A DNA stretch of 64,000 nt from Paraburkholderia sp. BL25I1N1 (lineage in GTDB: Bacteria; Pseudomonadota; Gammaproteobacteria; Burkholderiales; Burkholderiaceae), in the NCBI RefSeq assembly GCF_003002025.1, contig NZ_PVZB01000008.1, positions 186,001 to 250,000 of the forward strand, read 5' to 3'. Position 1 is the stretch's first letter. Each line of letters opens with the position of its first letter. The notes below the pieces were generated by a model, which saw only the letters and a list, made by a program, of their open reading frames with translations, searched no databases and was not told the DNA's origin. Both the position numbers and the translations under genes were made by a program. Positions 1 to 9,244 of this stretch are shown piece after piece.

Positions 1-1203
1 GCGCCCCTCAATACGCTGCGCCACGCCCAGGCATTGCCGCCGATCGGCGCGTCCAATCCAATGCAGCCGAGTCTCGATACGTTCGATTCGACCGGCTGGC
101 TGGACGTCGGAAGCGAACCGGTGATCGTTTCGCTGCCCGATTCGCACGGCCGCTATGTCGACGCCCGCGTGCTCGACATGTGGACCAACGTGGTGTGGTC
201 GACCAGTTCGCAGTTCGACACGCGCGCGGCCGGCATCAAGGCGCAGGCGATCGCCTTTGTCGGTCCGGGTTGGCAAGGGGATTTGCCCAAAGGTGTGAAG
301 CGCGTCGACGTGCCGACTCGCAACGCGTGGGTGAGTGTGCGTATCCAGTCGAATGGCACGCGCGACCTGACGGCGGTCCGTAAGCTGCAGCGCGCCATTC
401 GTGTCGCGCCGCTGAGTGTCTACGCGGGCGACAGCCGGTCCGCGTCGATCACGCCGCCGCGCAGCAATGCCGACGCCGCCGCCGCAGGCGCTGCCGGCAC
501 GCCGGCCGCGCAGGTCGCGGCGCTCGACGCGAGCGGCTTCTTCACGCGACTCGCGCAGGCCTTGCCCGACAATCCGCCGACTCCGGCGGATCCGCACGCG
601 CTCAAGTTCCTCTCGGACCTCGGTGTGACGCCCGGCGAGCCGGTCAAGCTGCCGAAGGCGCCGGAAGCCATCGCGGCCGGCCTCGCCGACGGCCATGAAC
701 GCGTCGTCACGCCACCGTCCAATTTGCTGAGCGGCAACGGCTGGAACTGGTTCGGCGACGCCGTGGGCAACTACGGCCCCGACTACGCAATGCGCGCCTA
801 TGCCGCTTATGCGCAACCGGGCATCGGCACGAAAGACGACGAAGTTCGCGCGGTCGTTACGCAGGACAGCGACGGTCGTGCGCTCAACGGCGCAAACCGC
901 TACGTGATCCACTTCGCGCCGAATCAGTTGCCGCCGGTGCGCGGCTTCTGGTCGATCACGGCCTACACGAAGGACGGCGCGCTCGGCGAAAGCGCGCCGG
1001 CGCGTCTCGCGGTCGGCGATCGCAATGGCGCACGCCGCAATCGCGACGGCTCGCTCGACGTGACGGTGTCGTCCACTCGGAGCCGGAGCGGCAACTGGCT
1101 GCCGGCGCCGCGTGCCGATCTGCAACTGGTGCTGCGTCTGTACGCACCCAAGCCGCAGGCCACCGACGGCAGTTGGCAACCGCCTGCCGTCGTGCGCCAA
1201 TGA
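1..1203 (+). CDS. DUF1254/DUF1214 domain protein (5' truncated by window edge)
   Basis: The reading frame is open from base 1 and the first in-window TTG at 34 is not a convincing start, so about 400 C-terminal residues are seen and the beginning lies outside the window. The N-terminal part matches the end of a DUF1254 domain (DARVLDMWTNV segment). The last ~130 residues form a DUF1214 domain, with the typical YVIHFAPNQLPPVRGFWSIT stretch and a closing LRLYAPK strand. Such proteins are envelope-associated and their biochemical role is unknown. It stands alone and a strong hairpin follows it. The family call is firm; function is not assignable. Confidence 0.85.
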   Translation, partial: APLNTLRHAQALPPIGASNPMQPSLDTFDSTGWLDVGSEPVIVSLPDSHGRYVDARVLDMWTNVVWSTSSQFDTRAAGIKAQAIAFVGPGWQGDLPKGVKRVDVPTRNAWVSVRIQSNGTRDLTAVRKLQRAIRVAPLSVYAGDSRSASITPPRSNADAAAAGAAGTPAAQVAALDASGFFTRLAQALPDNPPTPADPHALKFLSDLGVTPGEPVKLPKAPEAIAAGLADGHERVVTPPSNLLSGNGWNWFGDAVGNYGPDYAMRAYAAYAQPGIGTKDDEVRAVVTQDSDGRALNGANRYVIHFAPNQLPPVRGFWSITAYTKDGALGESAPARLAVGDRNGARRNRDGSLDVTVSSTRSRSGNWLPAPRADLQLVLRLYAPKPQATDGSWQPPAVVRQ

Positions 1204-1262
1204 TGCTTCCGTGTCCACGACGTGACAGCCGCGCTTCAGTAACGAGCGCTTGACGCATCGAA

Positions 1263-1302
1263 CGTCGCAGGTCCGCCGCATCAGCTCGGCGGACCTGCGA
1301 CG
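1263..1302 (+). terminator. Perfect 16-bp hairpin downstream of the DUF1254 gene
   Basis: The arm at 1263-1278 (CGTCGCAGGTCCGCCG) is perfectly complementary to 1287-1302, with an 8-base loop. It lies 60 bp after the DUF1254/1214 stop codon and before the next gene. There is no T-run, so it may be a terminator of the type common in GC-rich genomes or an mRNA 3'-end stabiliser. Confidence 0.6.
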
Positions 1303-1431
1303 CTATTGCGCGGAGTATTGTGTAAGCCACGCCTTACATTTATATCCCACGAAAGATTCACGACTTATACTGCCGCTTGCGGGATTTTCGTTTTCGCGGC
1401 GGGCTTGCCGCCGCACTACCCAAGACCGAGC

Positions 1432-4400
1432 ATGGCAAGCCTCAATAAAGCATCATTAGCCTCGTCCATGCAGACCATGCGCGATGTCGCGCAGTCACGC
1501 CGCACCCGGCGTGTCATCACCGGTCTGCTGATCTTCGTTGTACTGTTCGGTCTGCTGGGTTTCTTCGCGGCGCCGCCGCTGATCCGCCACATTGCCGAGC
1601 AACAGATCAGCAAACAACTCGACCGTCCCGCCACCATCGGGCGCATTGCGCTCAATCCGTACACGCTCAAGCTCGAAGCCGATCGTGTGCATATCGGCGA
1701 GCGCGGCGGCGAGGGCGACTTCGTGGATATCTCGCGGCTCATCGTGCAGCCGTCATGGAGTTCGCTGTTTCGCGCGGCGCCGATCATCGACGAAGTGCAG
1801 CTCGATTCGCCGCGCTTTCATATTGTTCGTTACGATGCGCAGCGCTTCAATTTCACCGACCTGATCGAGAAATTCTCGAAGCAGCCGGCCAAGCCGGATA
1901 GCAAACCCACGTTGTTCTCCGTGTCGAACATCAGGCTCGAAAATGGCCAGATCACGTTCGACGACAAACTACTTGGCGCGACGCATGTGATCGATCAATG
2001 GAAGCTCGGGATTCCGTTCATCGCCACGCTGCCGTCGAAAACCGATATCTTCGTCGAGCCTTTGCTGCGTGCGCGGATCGACGGCAGTCCGCTTGCCATC
2101 GATGGCAGGACCAAGCCGTTTGCCGCGTCGCGCGAGTCGGAAGTGTCGTTGCGTTTCGACGGGCTCGATGTGCCGCGTCTCATGTCGTACGTGCCGACCA
2201 AACTGCCGGTCATCGTGCAGTCCGGCAAACTGTCCACCGATCTCAAGCTCAACTTCGTGGTCTCCAACGACGCGCCTTCGCTGCGCGTGGCGGGCACCGT
2301 CGATATGAACGACGTGGACGTGCAGGATCAGAGCAAGGCGCCGTTCTTCGCGGCGCGCGCGCTGCATGTGGCGGCCGCCACGCTCGAGCCGTTGAAGAGC
2401 CTCTATCACTTCGACGAGATCCGTATCGACGCGCCGACCGCCAACCTTGCGCGCGATAAAGAAGGCGTGGTGAGCGTCGAGAAGATGTTCGCGTCTGCGT
2501 CTGCTCCCGCGTCTGAAGCCGCTACGGCGCGACCGGCGGCGAGTGCGCCGCTTGCCGCATCCGGTTCCAGTGCCGCGGAAAAGACAGCGCCGCCGCTGGA
2601 TCTGTCGATCAAACGCTTCGTGCTCAATGACGGCACCGTGAACGTTCACGACAACGCCGCCTCGCGGCCCGTCGACGTCGGCCTGCAAAAACTGGCCGTG
2701 ACGCTAACCGATTTTTCGACGCTCGCCACCGCGCCCGCGCACTACACGTTAAACACGGATTTCAAGGACGCCGGCGGCTCGCTCGGCGTGGCAGGCGCGT
2801 TCGGCCTCGTCGCGAAGACCGCGAGCGCGAAGATCGATGTGAAGTCGTTGAAGCTGCCGTTGCTGCAACCGTATATCGACACCGCAACCGTCGCGCAGAT
2901 CACGGACGGCGCGCTGTCCGCCACCGCCAATGTCGGCGCGAACTGGTCGAAGTCGCCGATAGCCGTGATGGTCACTGATTCGCAACTGAATCTGCAGTCG
3001 CTGAAAGTCGCGGCGCGCGAAAGCAAGGACCCGCTGATCTCGCTCGCGCAAGGTAGCGTCAAGATCAGGCAGGTGGATGTGGCGGCGCGCAACGCCGAGA
3101 TTGCCAGCGTCGACACGACCGGTCTCGCGGTCGATGCGCAGCGTCTGAAAGACGGCAAGATCAACCTCGCCGCGCTTGCCGGCCAGCACGAAGCCGCGCC
3201 GCAACGCACCGCGATTCACGCGGTCAAGAAGGCGCAGGCGGAAGGCCCCGCGTGGCACTACAAGATCGGCGAACTGACCTTGAAGGACGCCACTGCCAAT
3301 TTCACCGACAACACCACGCCGCAGCCGGTGAAACTGAACATCACGCCGCTGCAACTGAAGGTGCAAAACGTCAGCGACGATCTGAGCCGTCCGTTGCCGA
3401 TCGATCTGCAGGCCACGCTGAACAAGAAGGGCACGCTTGGCGTAAAGGGCGACGTTACGGCGACGCCGCTCAAGGTGGCCGTCAAGGTGAACGCCAACCG
3501 CCTCGACGCAGCGGCCTTCGAGCCGTACTTCGGCAGCAAGCTGAATGCGGTGATCGCGAGCGCGCTGCTCAATGCGAACGGCGACCTGACGCTGAATCAG
3601 GCAAAGTCGTTGAAAGCCAATTATCACGGCGACCTGGCGCTCGTCGAAGTCCGCATGCTCGACAAGGCGACCTCCGACCCGTTCGCGGGATGGGGCTCGC
3701 TGGCATTGTCCAACCTGAAAGCGGATTACGACGAGCATGGCACCGTGGTCGACGCGGGCCGCGTCACGTTCACCAAGTTCTATGGACGCGTGCTGCTCGA
3801 TCCGCAGGGCAAGCTCAACCTGAAGGACGTCGTTGCGCATGAAAGCGGCGCGCCGCAATCGCTGACGCGCGACAAGAGCGGTGCGGACCCTGTGCCGTTG
3901 ACGCCGCAACCAGCATCGGCGGTCGCGGCTGCGCCCGCGCCGGCTTCATCGGCGGCACCTGCCACGGTGACGGCGGCCACGCCGCCGTCAAGCCCGGTCA
4001 AACTGCACTTCGGTCAACTGGTCCTGCAACAGGGCCGCGTGACGTACACCGACAACTTCATCAAGCCGAATTTCACGGCGAACCTGGTCAACATTCAGGG
4101 CACGGTCGGCGCGTTCGGCACGCAATCCACCACGCCCGCGCCAGTCGACATCGCCGCGAAACTGGCGGCCAATGGCCCGCTGTCGATTCGCGGCACTGTC
4201 AATCCGCTGATTGCGAAGCCGGCGCTCGATCTGACGGCAGTCGCGCACGATATCGAACTGACCAATCTCACGCCGTATTCGGCGAAATATGCCGGTTATC
4301 CCATCACCAAGGGCAAGCTGAACGTCGATCTGCATTACAAGCTGGAGAACGATCAGCTGGACGCGAATAACCACATCTTCATCGACCAGCTCACGTTCGG

Positions 4401-5184
4401 CGATCACGTCGATAACGATACGGCAACCAAATTGCCGGTGCGTCTCGCGATCTCGCTGCTGAAGAACTCGCGCGGCGAAATCGACGTGAACCTGCCGGTG
4501 TCGGGCTCGCTGTCGAATCCCGAGTTCAGCATTGGCGGCCTGATCTGGCACGCCGTGCTTAATCTGCTACAGAAGGCGGTGACCGCGCCGTTCTCGTTGA
4601 TCGCCAACGCGTTCGGCGGCAAGGGCGAGGAGTTGGGCTACGTCGAGTTCGAACCCGGCTCGGCGAAACTCACGGACGCCGACACCCAGAAACTCGACAC
4701 GATCGTGAAGGCGCTGTCCGACAAACCGTCGATCCGTATGGACCTGATCGGCCGCGTCGACCCGGCTGTCGACGAACCCGCGTTGCGCACCGGCTATGTC
4801 GATCGCCTCGTCAAGCAGCAGAAGATCAAGGACGTGGTGGGCAACGGCGAGAGCGTCGATCTGTCGACCGTCACCGTCGACCCGAAGGACTACGACAAGT
4901 ATCTGAGCAAGGCGTACAAGTCGGCGGACTTCAAGAAGCCGCGCAATTTTGTCGGCTTGACCAAGAGCCTGCCGGACGACGAGATGAAGAGCGCGCTCGC
5001 CGCCAACGCCCCGATCGACGACGCCAGCCTGCGCCGACTCGCGCAGCAAAGAGCGCAGAGCGTGCAGCAGTATCTGGACGGCAAGATCGACAGCAGCCGC
5101 GTGTTTATCGTCGCGCCGAAACTGAACGCCGAGGGCATCAACGACAAGGGTGCGACGACGCGGGTCGACTTCGGCTTGAAGTGA
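1432..5184 (+). CDS. DUF748 (AsmA-like) envelope protein
   Basis: Predicted 1250-residue protein. ATG 1432 (MASLNKASL) is chosen because the longer frame from 1306 adds an implausible leader; ATG 1468 is also possible. One N-terminal membrane segment (about residues 25-50, RRVITGLLIFVVLFGLLGFF) is followed by a very long periplasmic region. This carries repeated DUF748/AsmA-type beta segments, two Ala/Pro-rich linkers (around residues 355-390 and 815-850) and a C-terminal stretch resembling an OmpA-like fold (GYVEFEPGSAKLTDADTQKL). Family members are linked to outer-membrane lipid homeostasis and are thought to form bridge-like structures. The gene is single and converges on the MocR regulator gene. 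Confidence 0.85.
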   Translation: MASLNKASLASSMQTMRDVAQSRRTRRVITGLLIFVVLFGLLGFFAAPPLIRHIAEQQISKQLDRPATIGRIALNPYTLKLEADRVHIGERGGEGDFVDISRLIVQPSWSSLFRAAPIIDEVQLDSPRFHIVRYDAQRFNFTDLIEKFSKQPAKPDSKPTLFSVSNIRLENGQITFDDKLLGATHVIDQWKLGIPFIATLPSKTDIFVEPLLRARIDGSPLAIDGRTKPFAASRESEVSLRFDGLDVPRLMSYVPTKLPVIVQSGKLSTDLKLNFVVSNDAPSLRVAGTVDMNDVDVQDQSKAPFFAARALHVAAATLEPLKSLYHFDEIRIDAPTANLARDKEGVVSVEKMFASASAPASEAATARPAASAPLAASGSSAAEKTAPPLDLSIKRFVLNDGTVNVHDNAASRPVDVGLQKLAVTLTDFSTLATAPAHYTLNTDFKDAGGSLGVAGAFGLVAKTASAKIDVKSLKLPLLQPYIDTATVAQITDGALSATANVGANWSKSPIAVMVTDSQLNLQSLKVAARESKDPLISLAQGSVKIRQVDVAARNAEIASVDTTGLAVDAQRLKDGKINLAALAGQHEAAPQRTAIHAVKKAQAEGPAWHYKIGELTLKDATANFTDNTTPQPVKLNITPLQLKVQNVSDDLSRPLPIDLQATLNKKGTLGVKGDVTATPLKVAVKVNANRLDAAAFEPYFGSKLNAVIASALLNANGDLTLNQAKSLKANYHGDLALVEVRMLDKATSDPFAGWGSLALSNLKADYDEHGTVVDAGRVTFTKFYGRVLLDPQGKLNLKDVVAHESGAPQSLTRDKSGADPVPLTPQPASAVAAAPAPASSAAPATVTAATPPSSPVKLHFGQLVLQQGRVTYTDNFIKPNFTANLVNIQGTVGAFGTQSTTPAPVDIAAKLAANGPLSIRGTVNPLIAKPALDLTAVAHDIELTNLTPYSAKYAGYPITKGKLNVDLHYKLENDQLDANNHIFIDQLTFGDHVDNDTATKLPVRLAISLLKNSRGEIDVNLPVSGSLSNPEFSIGGLIWHAVLNLLQKAVTAPFSLIANAFGGKGEELGYVEFEPGSAKLTDADTQKLDTIVKALSDKPSIRMDLIGRVDPAVDEPALRTGYVDRLVKQQKIKDVVGNGESVDLSTVTVDPKDYDKYLSKAYKSADFKKPRNFVGLTKSLPDDEMKSALAANAPIDDASLRRLAQQRAQSVQQYLDGKIDSSRVFIVAPKLNAEGINDKGATTRVDFGLK

Positions 5185-5192
5185 GCGCGCGC

Positions 5193-6740
5193 TCAGGCGG
5201 CGCGCGTCGGCGCCTTCAACGCGGTTTGCTCGATCACGCGCGCGAGCGTGTCGAACGCGGGGCCGATCTTGTCGTTCGGCACGCACGCATAGCCGAGCAG
5301 CAGCCCGCGACGCGCGGGCGTATCGCTGCTGTAGTAGCTCGCGAGCGGACGCACGATCACGCCGGCGTCGTAAGCGGCAGCGGTCACCGCGCGGTCGTTC
5401 GCGTGATCCGGCAAGCCGAGCACCAGATGCAGGCCGGCCTCGTCGCCCATCACCGGCAGCTCGCTGCCGAAGCGCGCGGTGATCGCGTCGATCAGAATCT
5501 GTCGCCGTTCACCGTATAGCGCGCGCATGCGCCGAACGTGCGACGTGAGATGCCCGTCCATGATGAAGTCGGTCATCACCGCCTGCTGCATCAACTGACC
5601 TTCGCGATACAACTCGGCCACGCCCGTGCGGAACGTGTCCACCAGATGCTCCGGCGCGATCATGTAGCCGATCCGCAAGCCCGGAAACAGCATCTTCCCC
5701 AGACTGCCGACGTAAATCACCTGGCCGGCTTCGTCGAGTCCTTGCAGCGACGCGAGCGGACGGCTGCCGTAGCGGAACTCGCTGTCGTAGTCATCCTCGA
5801 TGATCCATACGTTGTGCTGGCGCGCGTATTCGAGCAACGTGCGGCGGCGCGCGAGGCTCATCACCATGCCGAGCGGATACTGGTGCGACGGCGTGACGAG
5901 CGCGAGCCGCGGCGGCTGTTGCAAGTCCTGTTCGCGCGGATTGAGGCCTTCGTCATCCACCGGCACCGGCACGAGGGTAATCCCCGATGACTGCAGCACG
6001 CTGCGTGCGCCCCAATAGCACGGTTCCTCAACCCACGCGCGGTCGCCGACATCGGTCAACAGGCGCACCGCCAGGTCGATCGACTGATGAATGCCCGTGG
6101 TGATGATGATCTGATCCGGCGTGCAATTCACCGAGCGCGCCACGCGCAGATAATCCGACAACGCTCGCCGCAACGGCCGGTAGCCGCCGCCGGGCGCGTA
6201 AGTCAGCAGATCGGGATTGGCTTCCTTCCACAAACGCGCCTGGAGGCGGCTCCATGTGCGCGCCGGAAATTCTGCGACGTCGGGCACGCCCGGCATGAAC
6301 GCGCCCCACTGTTTGGCGGACACGCCGGCTTTGTCGATCAGGCGACGTCCGCGAGTCGACAGATCGCTGAGGTCGCGTTTCGGCGGCTTGGGAGTTTCCC
6401 TGGGTGTGCTGTCTTCCTTGTCGACGCTCGCCACTGCCGGCTTGCTGCGCATGTTCACGGCGGCCGTGTCCGGCCGCGTGTCGGCAACATAAGTGCCGCT
6501 GCCGGTGGTCGAGATCACATAGCCTTCGGCGGTCAGCTGGTCGTAGACGTGCAGCACCGTGTTGCGCGCAATGCCGAGGTCTTCGGCGAGCGTGCGCGAA
6601 CTGGGCAGCTTGGTGCCAGGCGGCAACTGGCCGGTCAGGATCGCCTGCTGCATGAGCCGCAAGGTCTGCCGGTAGACCGGTTCGGCGGCCGCGCGGTCGA
6701 GCCGCGCGGCGAGCCAATCCGACAAGATCACGGTGTCCAA
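5193..6740 (-). CDS. MocR/PdxR-type GntR regulator with aminotransferase domain
   Basis: 515 residues, the usual MocR length. The N-terminal GntR winged helix (about residues 15-80) contains PSSRTLAEDLGIARNTVLHV. The remainder is a fold-type I aminotransferase domain with the DDYDSEFRY cofactor-contact segment and the PLP lysine in SLGKMLFPGLRIGYM. MocR proteins bind PLP and activate a divergent metabolic or transport gene. Here the divergent partner is a polyamine-type ABC importer, and direct repeats typical of MocR operators lie between them. The stop codon sits in a 14-bp palindrome shared with the convergent DUF748 stop. A regulator of amine or amino-acid uptake is the likely role; the ligand is not known. 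Confidence 0.9.
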   Translation of the reverse strand: MDTVILSDWLAARLDRAAAEPVYRQTLRLMQQAILTGQLPPGTKLPSSRTLAEDLGIARNTVLHVYDQLTAEGYVISTTGSGTYVADTRPDTAAVNMRSKPAVASVDKEDSTPRETPKPPKRDLSDLSTRGRRLIDKAGVSAKQWGAFMPGVPDVAEFPARTWSRLQARLWKEANPDLLTYAPGGGYRPLRRALSDYLRVARSVNCTPDQIIITTGIHQSIDLAVRLLTDVGDRAWVEEPCYWGARSVLQSSGITLVPVPVDDEGLNPREQDLQQPPRLALVTPSHQYPLGMVMSLARRRTLLEYARQHNVWIIEDDYDSEFRYGSRPLASLQGLDEAGQVIYVGSLGKMLFPGLRIGYMIAPEHLVDTFRTGVAELYREGQLMQQAVMTDFIMDGHLTSHVRRMRALYGERRQILIDAITARFGSELPVMGDEAGLHLVLGLPDHANDRAVTAAAYDAGVIVRPLASYYSSDTPARRGLLLGYACVPNDKIGPAFDTLARVIEQTALKAPTRAA

Positions 6741-6741
6741 G

Positions 6742-6784
6742 TGGTTCTATCCGGAATAATGAAATGGTTCCATATTGTAGAACC
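6742..6784. promoter_or_regulatory. Probable MocR operator with direct repeats
   Basis: TGGTTCTAT (6742-6750) and TGGTTCCAT (6765-6773) form a direct repeat 23 bp apart, about two helical turns. GGTTC (6766-6770) also pairs with GAACC (6780-6784) as an inverted repeat. Direct plus inverted GGTTC-type repeats between a mocR gene and its divergent target are the standard arrangement of this regulator family. Confidence 0.6.
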
Positions 6785-6869
6785 GTAACGGTCTATAGTG
6801 AGCCACGCAATTGATGCAATCCCGCTGCTTTGCACGGGAGCCAGCCGGACCGCAGAGGAGACTTGGACG

Positions 6870-7967
6870 ATGAAAACCGAAGACGTGATCGTCAGCTTTC
6901 GAGGTGTGCGCAAGACCTACGACGGCGAAACGCTGGTCGTCAAACAGCTCGATCTGGACATCTATCAGGGCGAATTTCTGACGCTGCTCGGACCGTCCGG
7001 TTCGGGCAAGACCACCTGTCTGATGATGCTGGCAGGCTTTGAATTTCCCACCGGCGGCGAAATCTGGCTGGATGGCACGCTGCTCAATACCGTGCCGCCG
7101 CATAAGCGCAACATCGGCATGGTGTTTCAGAACTACGCGCTGTTCCCGCATCTGACGGTGGAGCAGAACGTCGCGTATCCGCTGACTGTGCGCAAGATTT
7201 CGGCGGAAGAGCGCGCGCATCGCACCAACAACGCGCTGAAGATGGTGCGCATGGAGAGCTTCGCGAAGCGCTATCCGGCGCAGCTTTCTGGTGGCCAGCA
7301 GCAGCGTATCGCGCTTGCCCGCGCGCTGGTGTTCGAGCCGAAACTCGTGCTGATGGACGAGCCGCTCGGCGCGCTGGATAAACAGTTGCGCGAACACATG
7401 CAGTACGAACTTAAATCACTGCACGAGAAACTCGGCGTCACGTTCGTGTACGTCACGCACGATCAGGGCGAGGCGTTGACCATGTCCGATCGCGTTGCCG
7501 TGTTCGACAAAGGCATCGTGCAGCAGCTCGATACCGTGGATCGTCTGTATGAATCGCCATGCAATGAGTTCGTGGCGAACTTCATCGGCGACAGCAACAA
7601 GCTGCGCGGCACGATCGCGAACGTCGACGGCGAGTATTGCGAATTCCATCTGATCGACGGTACGCGCCTTACCGGTCGCAATATCGGCGGTGCGCGCGCG
7701 GGCACGCCGGCGGTCGCGTGCATCCGGCCCGAGCGCATGAAGCTCGCCAGCGGGGTTTCGCGGCAAGGCGCCAATGCGCTCGCCGGCGAAGCGCGCGGGC
7801 TGATCTATTTCGGCGACCACGTACGCATGCGTTGTGGTCTGCCGCAACAGGACGAGTGCTTCGTGAAGGTGCCGCTCGGCACCGGCGTGCTCGACACCTT
7901 CGCGCCCGGCGCACCGGTCGCACTCGAATTCGCACCCGAGCATTTACGGGTATTCGCAGGGGCGTGA
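6870..7967 (+). CDS. Spermidine/putrescine-type ABC transporter ATP-binding protein
   Basis: 365 residues. ATG 6870 is preceded by GAGGAG at 6855-6860. The nucleotide-binding domain shows Walker A GPSGSGKTT, signature [12 protein letters not shown], Walker B LVLMDEPLGALD and a switch His in YVTHDQGEA. The C-terminal ~100 residues are a TOBE/OB-type regulatory domain (RPERMKLASG). It is the PotA-like ATPase of the importer whose binding protein and two permeases follow on the same strand. The divergent MocR gene suggests control by a PLP-binding regulator. The substrate, a polyamine or related amine, is inferred. Confidence 0.9.
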   Translation: MKTEDVIVSFRGVRKTYDGETLVVKQLDLDIYQGEFLTLLGPSGSGKTTCLMMLAGFEFPTGGEIWLDGTLLNTVPPHKRNIGMVFQNYALFPHLTVEQNVAYPLTVRKISAEERAHRTNNALKMVRMESFAKRYPAQLSGGQQQRIALARALVFEPKLVLMDEPLGALDKQLREHMQYELKSLHEKLGVTFVYVTHDQGEALTMSDRVAVFDKGIVQQLDTVDRLYESPCNEFVANFIGDSNKLRGTIANVDGEYCEFHLIDGTRLTGRNIGGARAGTPAVACIRPERMKLASGVSRQGANALAGEARGLIYFGDHVRMRCGLPQQDECFVKVPLGTGVLDTFAPGAPVALEFAPEHLRVFAGA

Positions 7968-8075
7968 ACGCGTCGACTACGCAATGTGTTCGACGCAGGC
8001 TGAGCAGGTCAAGCAGCACATAACAAAGTCGCACTGAACGTATTGAAGCACACCACCAAAGGAGAGCAACACACC

Positions 8076-9125
8076 ATGAGCAAGATCGGGAAATCGCGCT
8101 GCGCCATCGCTGTCGGTGCTGTGGCGCTCGCGCTGGGCGCCGCGCAAGTCAATGCAGCGGAATTGACGGTCGTCAATTTCGGCGGCGCGAATGGCGACGC
8201 GCAAAAGGTTGCATTCAACCAACCGTTCGAAAAAGAGACCGGCAATAAAGTCACCGCCGTCGAATACAACGGCGAGCAGGCCAAAGTGAAGGCGATGGTC
8301 GAAGCCAAGCATGTGAACTGGGATGTGGTGGAAGTCGAATCGGGCGATATCGGCCGTGGCTGTGATGAAGGGCTGTACGAGAAACTCGACTGGTCGAAGA
8401 TCGGCAAGAAGACTGATCTGATTCCCGAAGCACCGCAAACGTGCGGCGTCGGCTTCTTCGTGTGGTCGACGGCGCTGGCGTACAACGCGGACAAACTGAA
8501 AACGGCGCCGGCCGGCTGGGCCGATTTCTGGGACGTCAAGAAATTCCCCGGCAAGCGGGCAATGCGCAAGGGCGCGCGCTACAACCTCGAATTCGCGTTG
8601 ATGGCCGACGGCGTGCCGCCGAAGGACGTCTACAAGGTGCTCGCCACCAAGGAAGGTCAGGACCGCGCGTTCAAGAAGCTCGACGAACTGAAGCCGAACA
8701 TCCAGTGGTGGGAAGCGGGCGCGCAGCCGCCGCAATTCCTCGTCGCAGGTGATGTGGTGATGTCCACCGCGTACAACGGCCGGATCGACGCCGCGCAGAA
8801 GGAAGGCAAGAACCTGAAGGTGGTCTGGAACGGCAGCATCTACGACCTCGACTATTGGGCGATTCCGAAGGGGACGCCGAACAAGGCGCTGGCCGAGAAG
8901 TACATCGCCTATTCGCTCGCGTCGAAGCCGCAGCAGGACTATGCGCACCATATCGCGTACGGTCCGGTGAATGTCGCGGCAATCAAGGCGCTCGATCCGA
9001 AGACGCTTGCGAATCTGCCGAACTCGCCGGCTAACGGGAAGAACGCAGTGCTGCAGAACCTGGCGTTCTGGACGGATCATGGCGACGAACTGGAACAGCG
9101 GTTTTCGTCGTGGGCGTCGAAGTAA
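8076..9125 (+). CDS. Periplasmic binding protein of the polyamine-type importer
   Basis: 349 residues. ATG 8076 follows AAAGGAGAG at a good distance. A signal peptide ends near residue 28 (AALGAAQVNAAE region). The mature part is a PotD/PotF-like extracellular solute-binding fold, with WDVVEVESGDIGRGCDEGLYEKL near the start and the conserved STAYNGRIDAAQ and NGSIYDLDYWAIPKG segments. It captures the amine substrate for the permeases downstream. A hairpin just after the gene may keep its transcript more abundant than that of the permeases, a frequent arrangement for binding proteins. Confidence 0.9.
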   Translation: MSKIGKSRCAIAVGAVALALGAAQVNAAELTVVNFGGANGDAQKVAFNQPFEKETGNKVTAVEYNGEQAKVKAMVEAKHVNWDVVEVESGDIGRGCDEGLYEKLDWSKIGKKTDLIPEAPQTCGVGFFVWSTALAYNADKLKTAPAGWADFWDVKKFPGKRAMRKGARYNLEFALMADGVPPKDVYKVLATKEGQDRAFKKLDELKPNIQWWEAGAQPPQFLVAGDVVMSTAYNGRIDAAQKEGKNLKVVWNGSIYDLDYWAIPKGTPNKALAEKYIAYSLASKPQQDYAHHIAYGPVNVAAIKALDPKTLANLPNSPANGKNAVLQNLAFWTDHGDELEQRFSSWASK

Positions 9126-9140
9126 TTAGTCTTGCGTGAG

Positions 9141-9170
9141 AAGGCGCGGCTGGGTGAATGGTCGCGCCTT
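9141..9170 (+). terminator. Intra-operon hairpin after the binding-protein gene
   Basis: AAGGCGCG (9141-9148) and CGCGCCTT (9163-9170) are perfect complements with a 14-base loop and no T-run. The hairpin lies between the binding-protein and permease genes, so partial termination or mRNA 3'-end protection is plausible. Confidence 0.45.
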
Positions 9171-9244
9171 CGAGATGTGCAATGACGCGCGCGCATTTTT
9201 TATGGATGTGCGTGCGGTTCCAATGTAGAGCTGGAGAGACAGGT

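Noticed and set aside
2749..3909. Long minus-strand frame inside the DUF748 gene
   Set aside because: It is the antisense shadow of a strong + strand coding frame, with His/Arg-rich composition and no family pattern.
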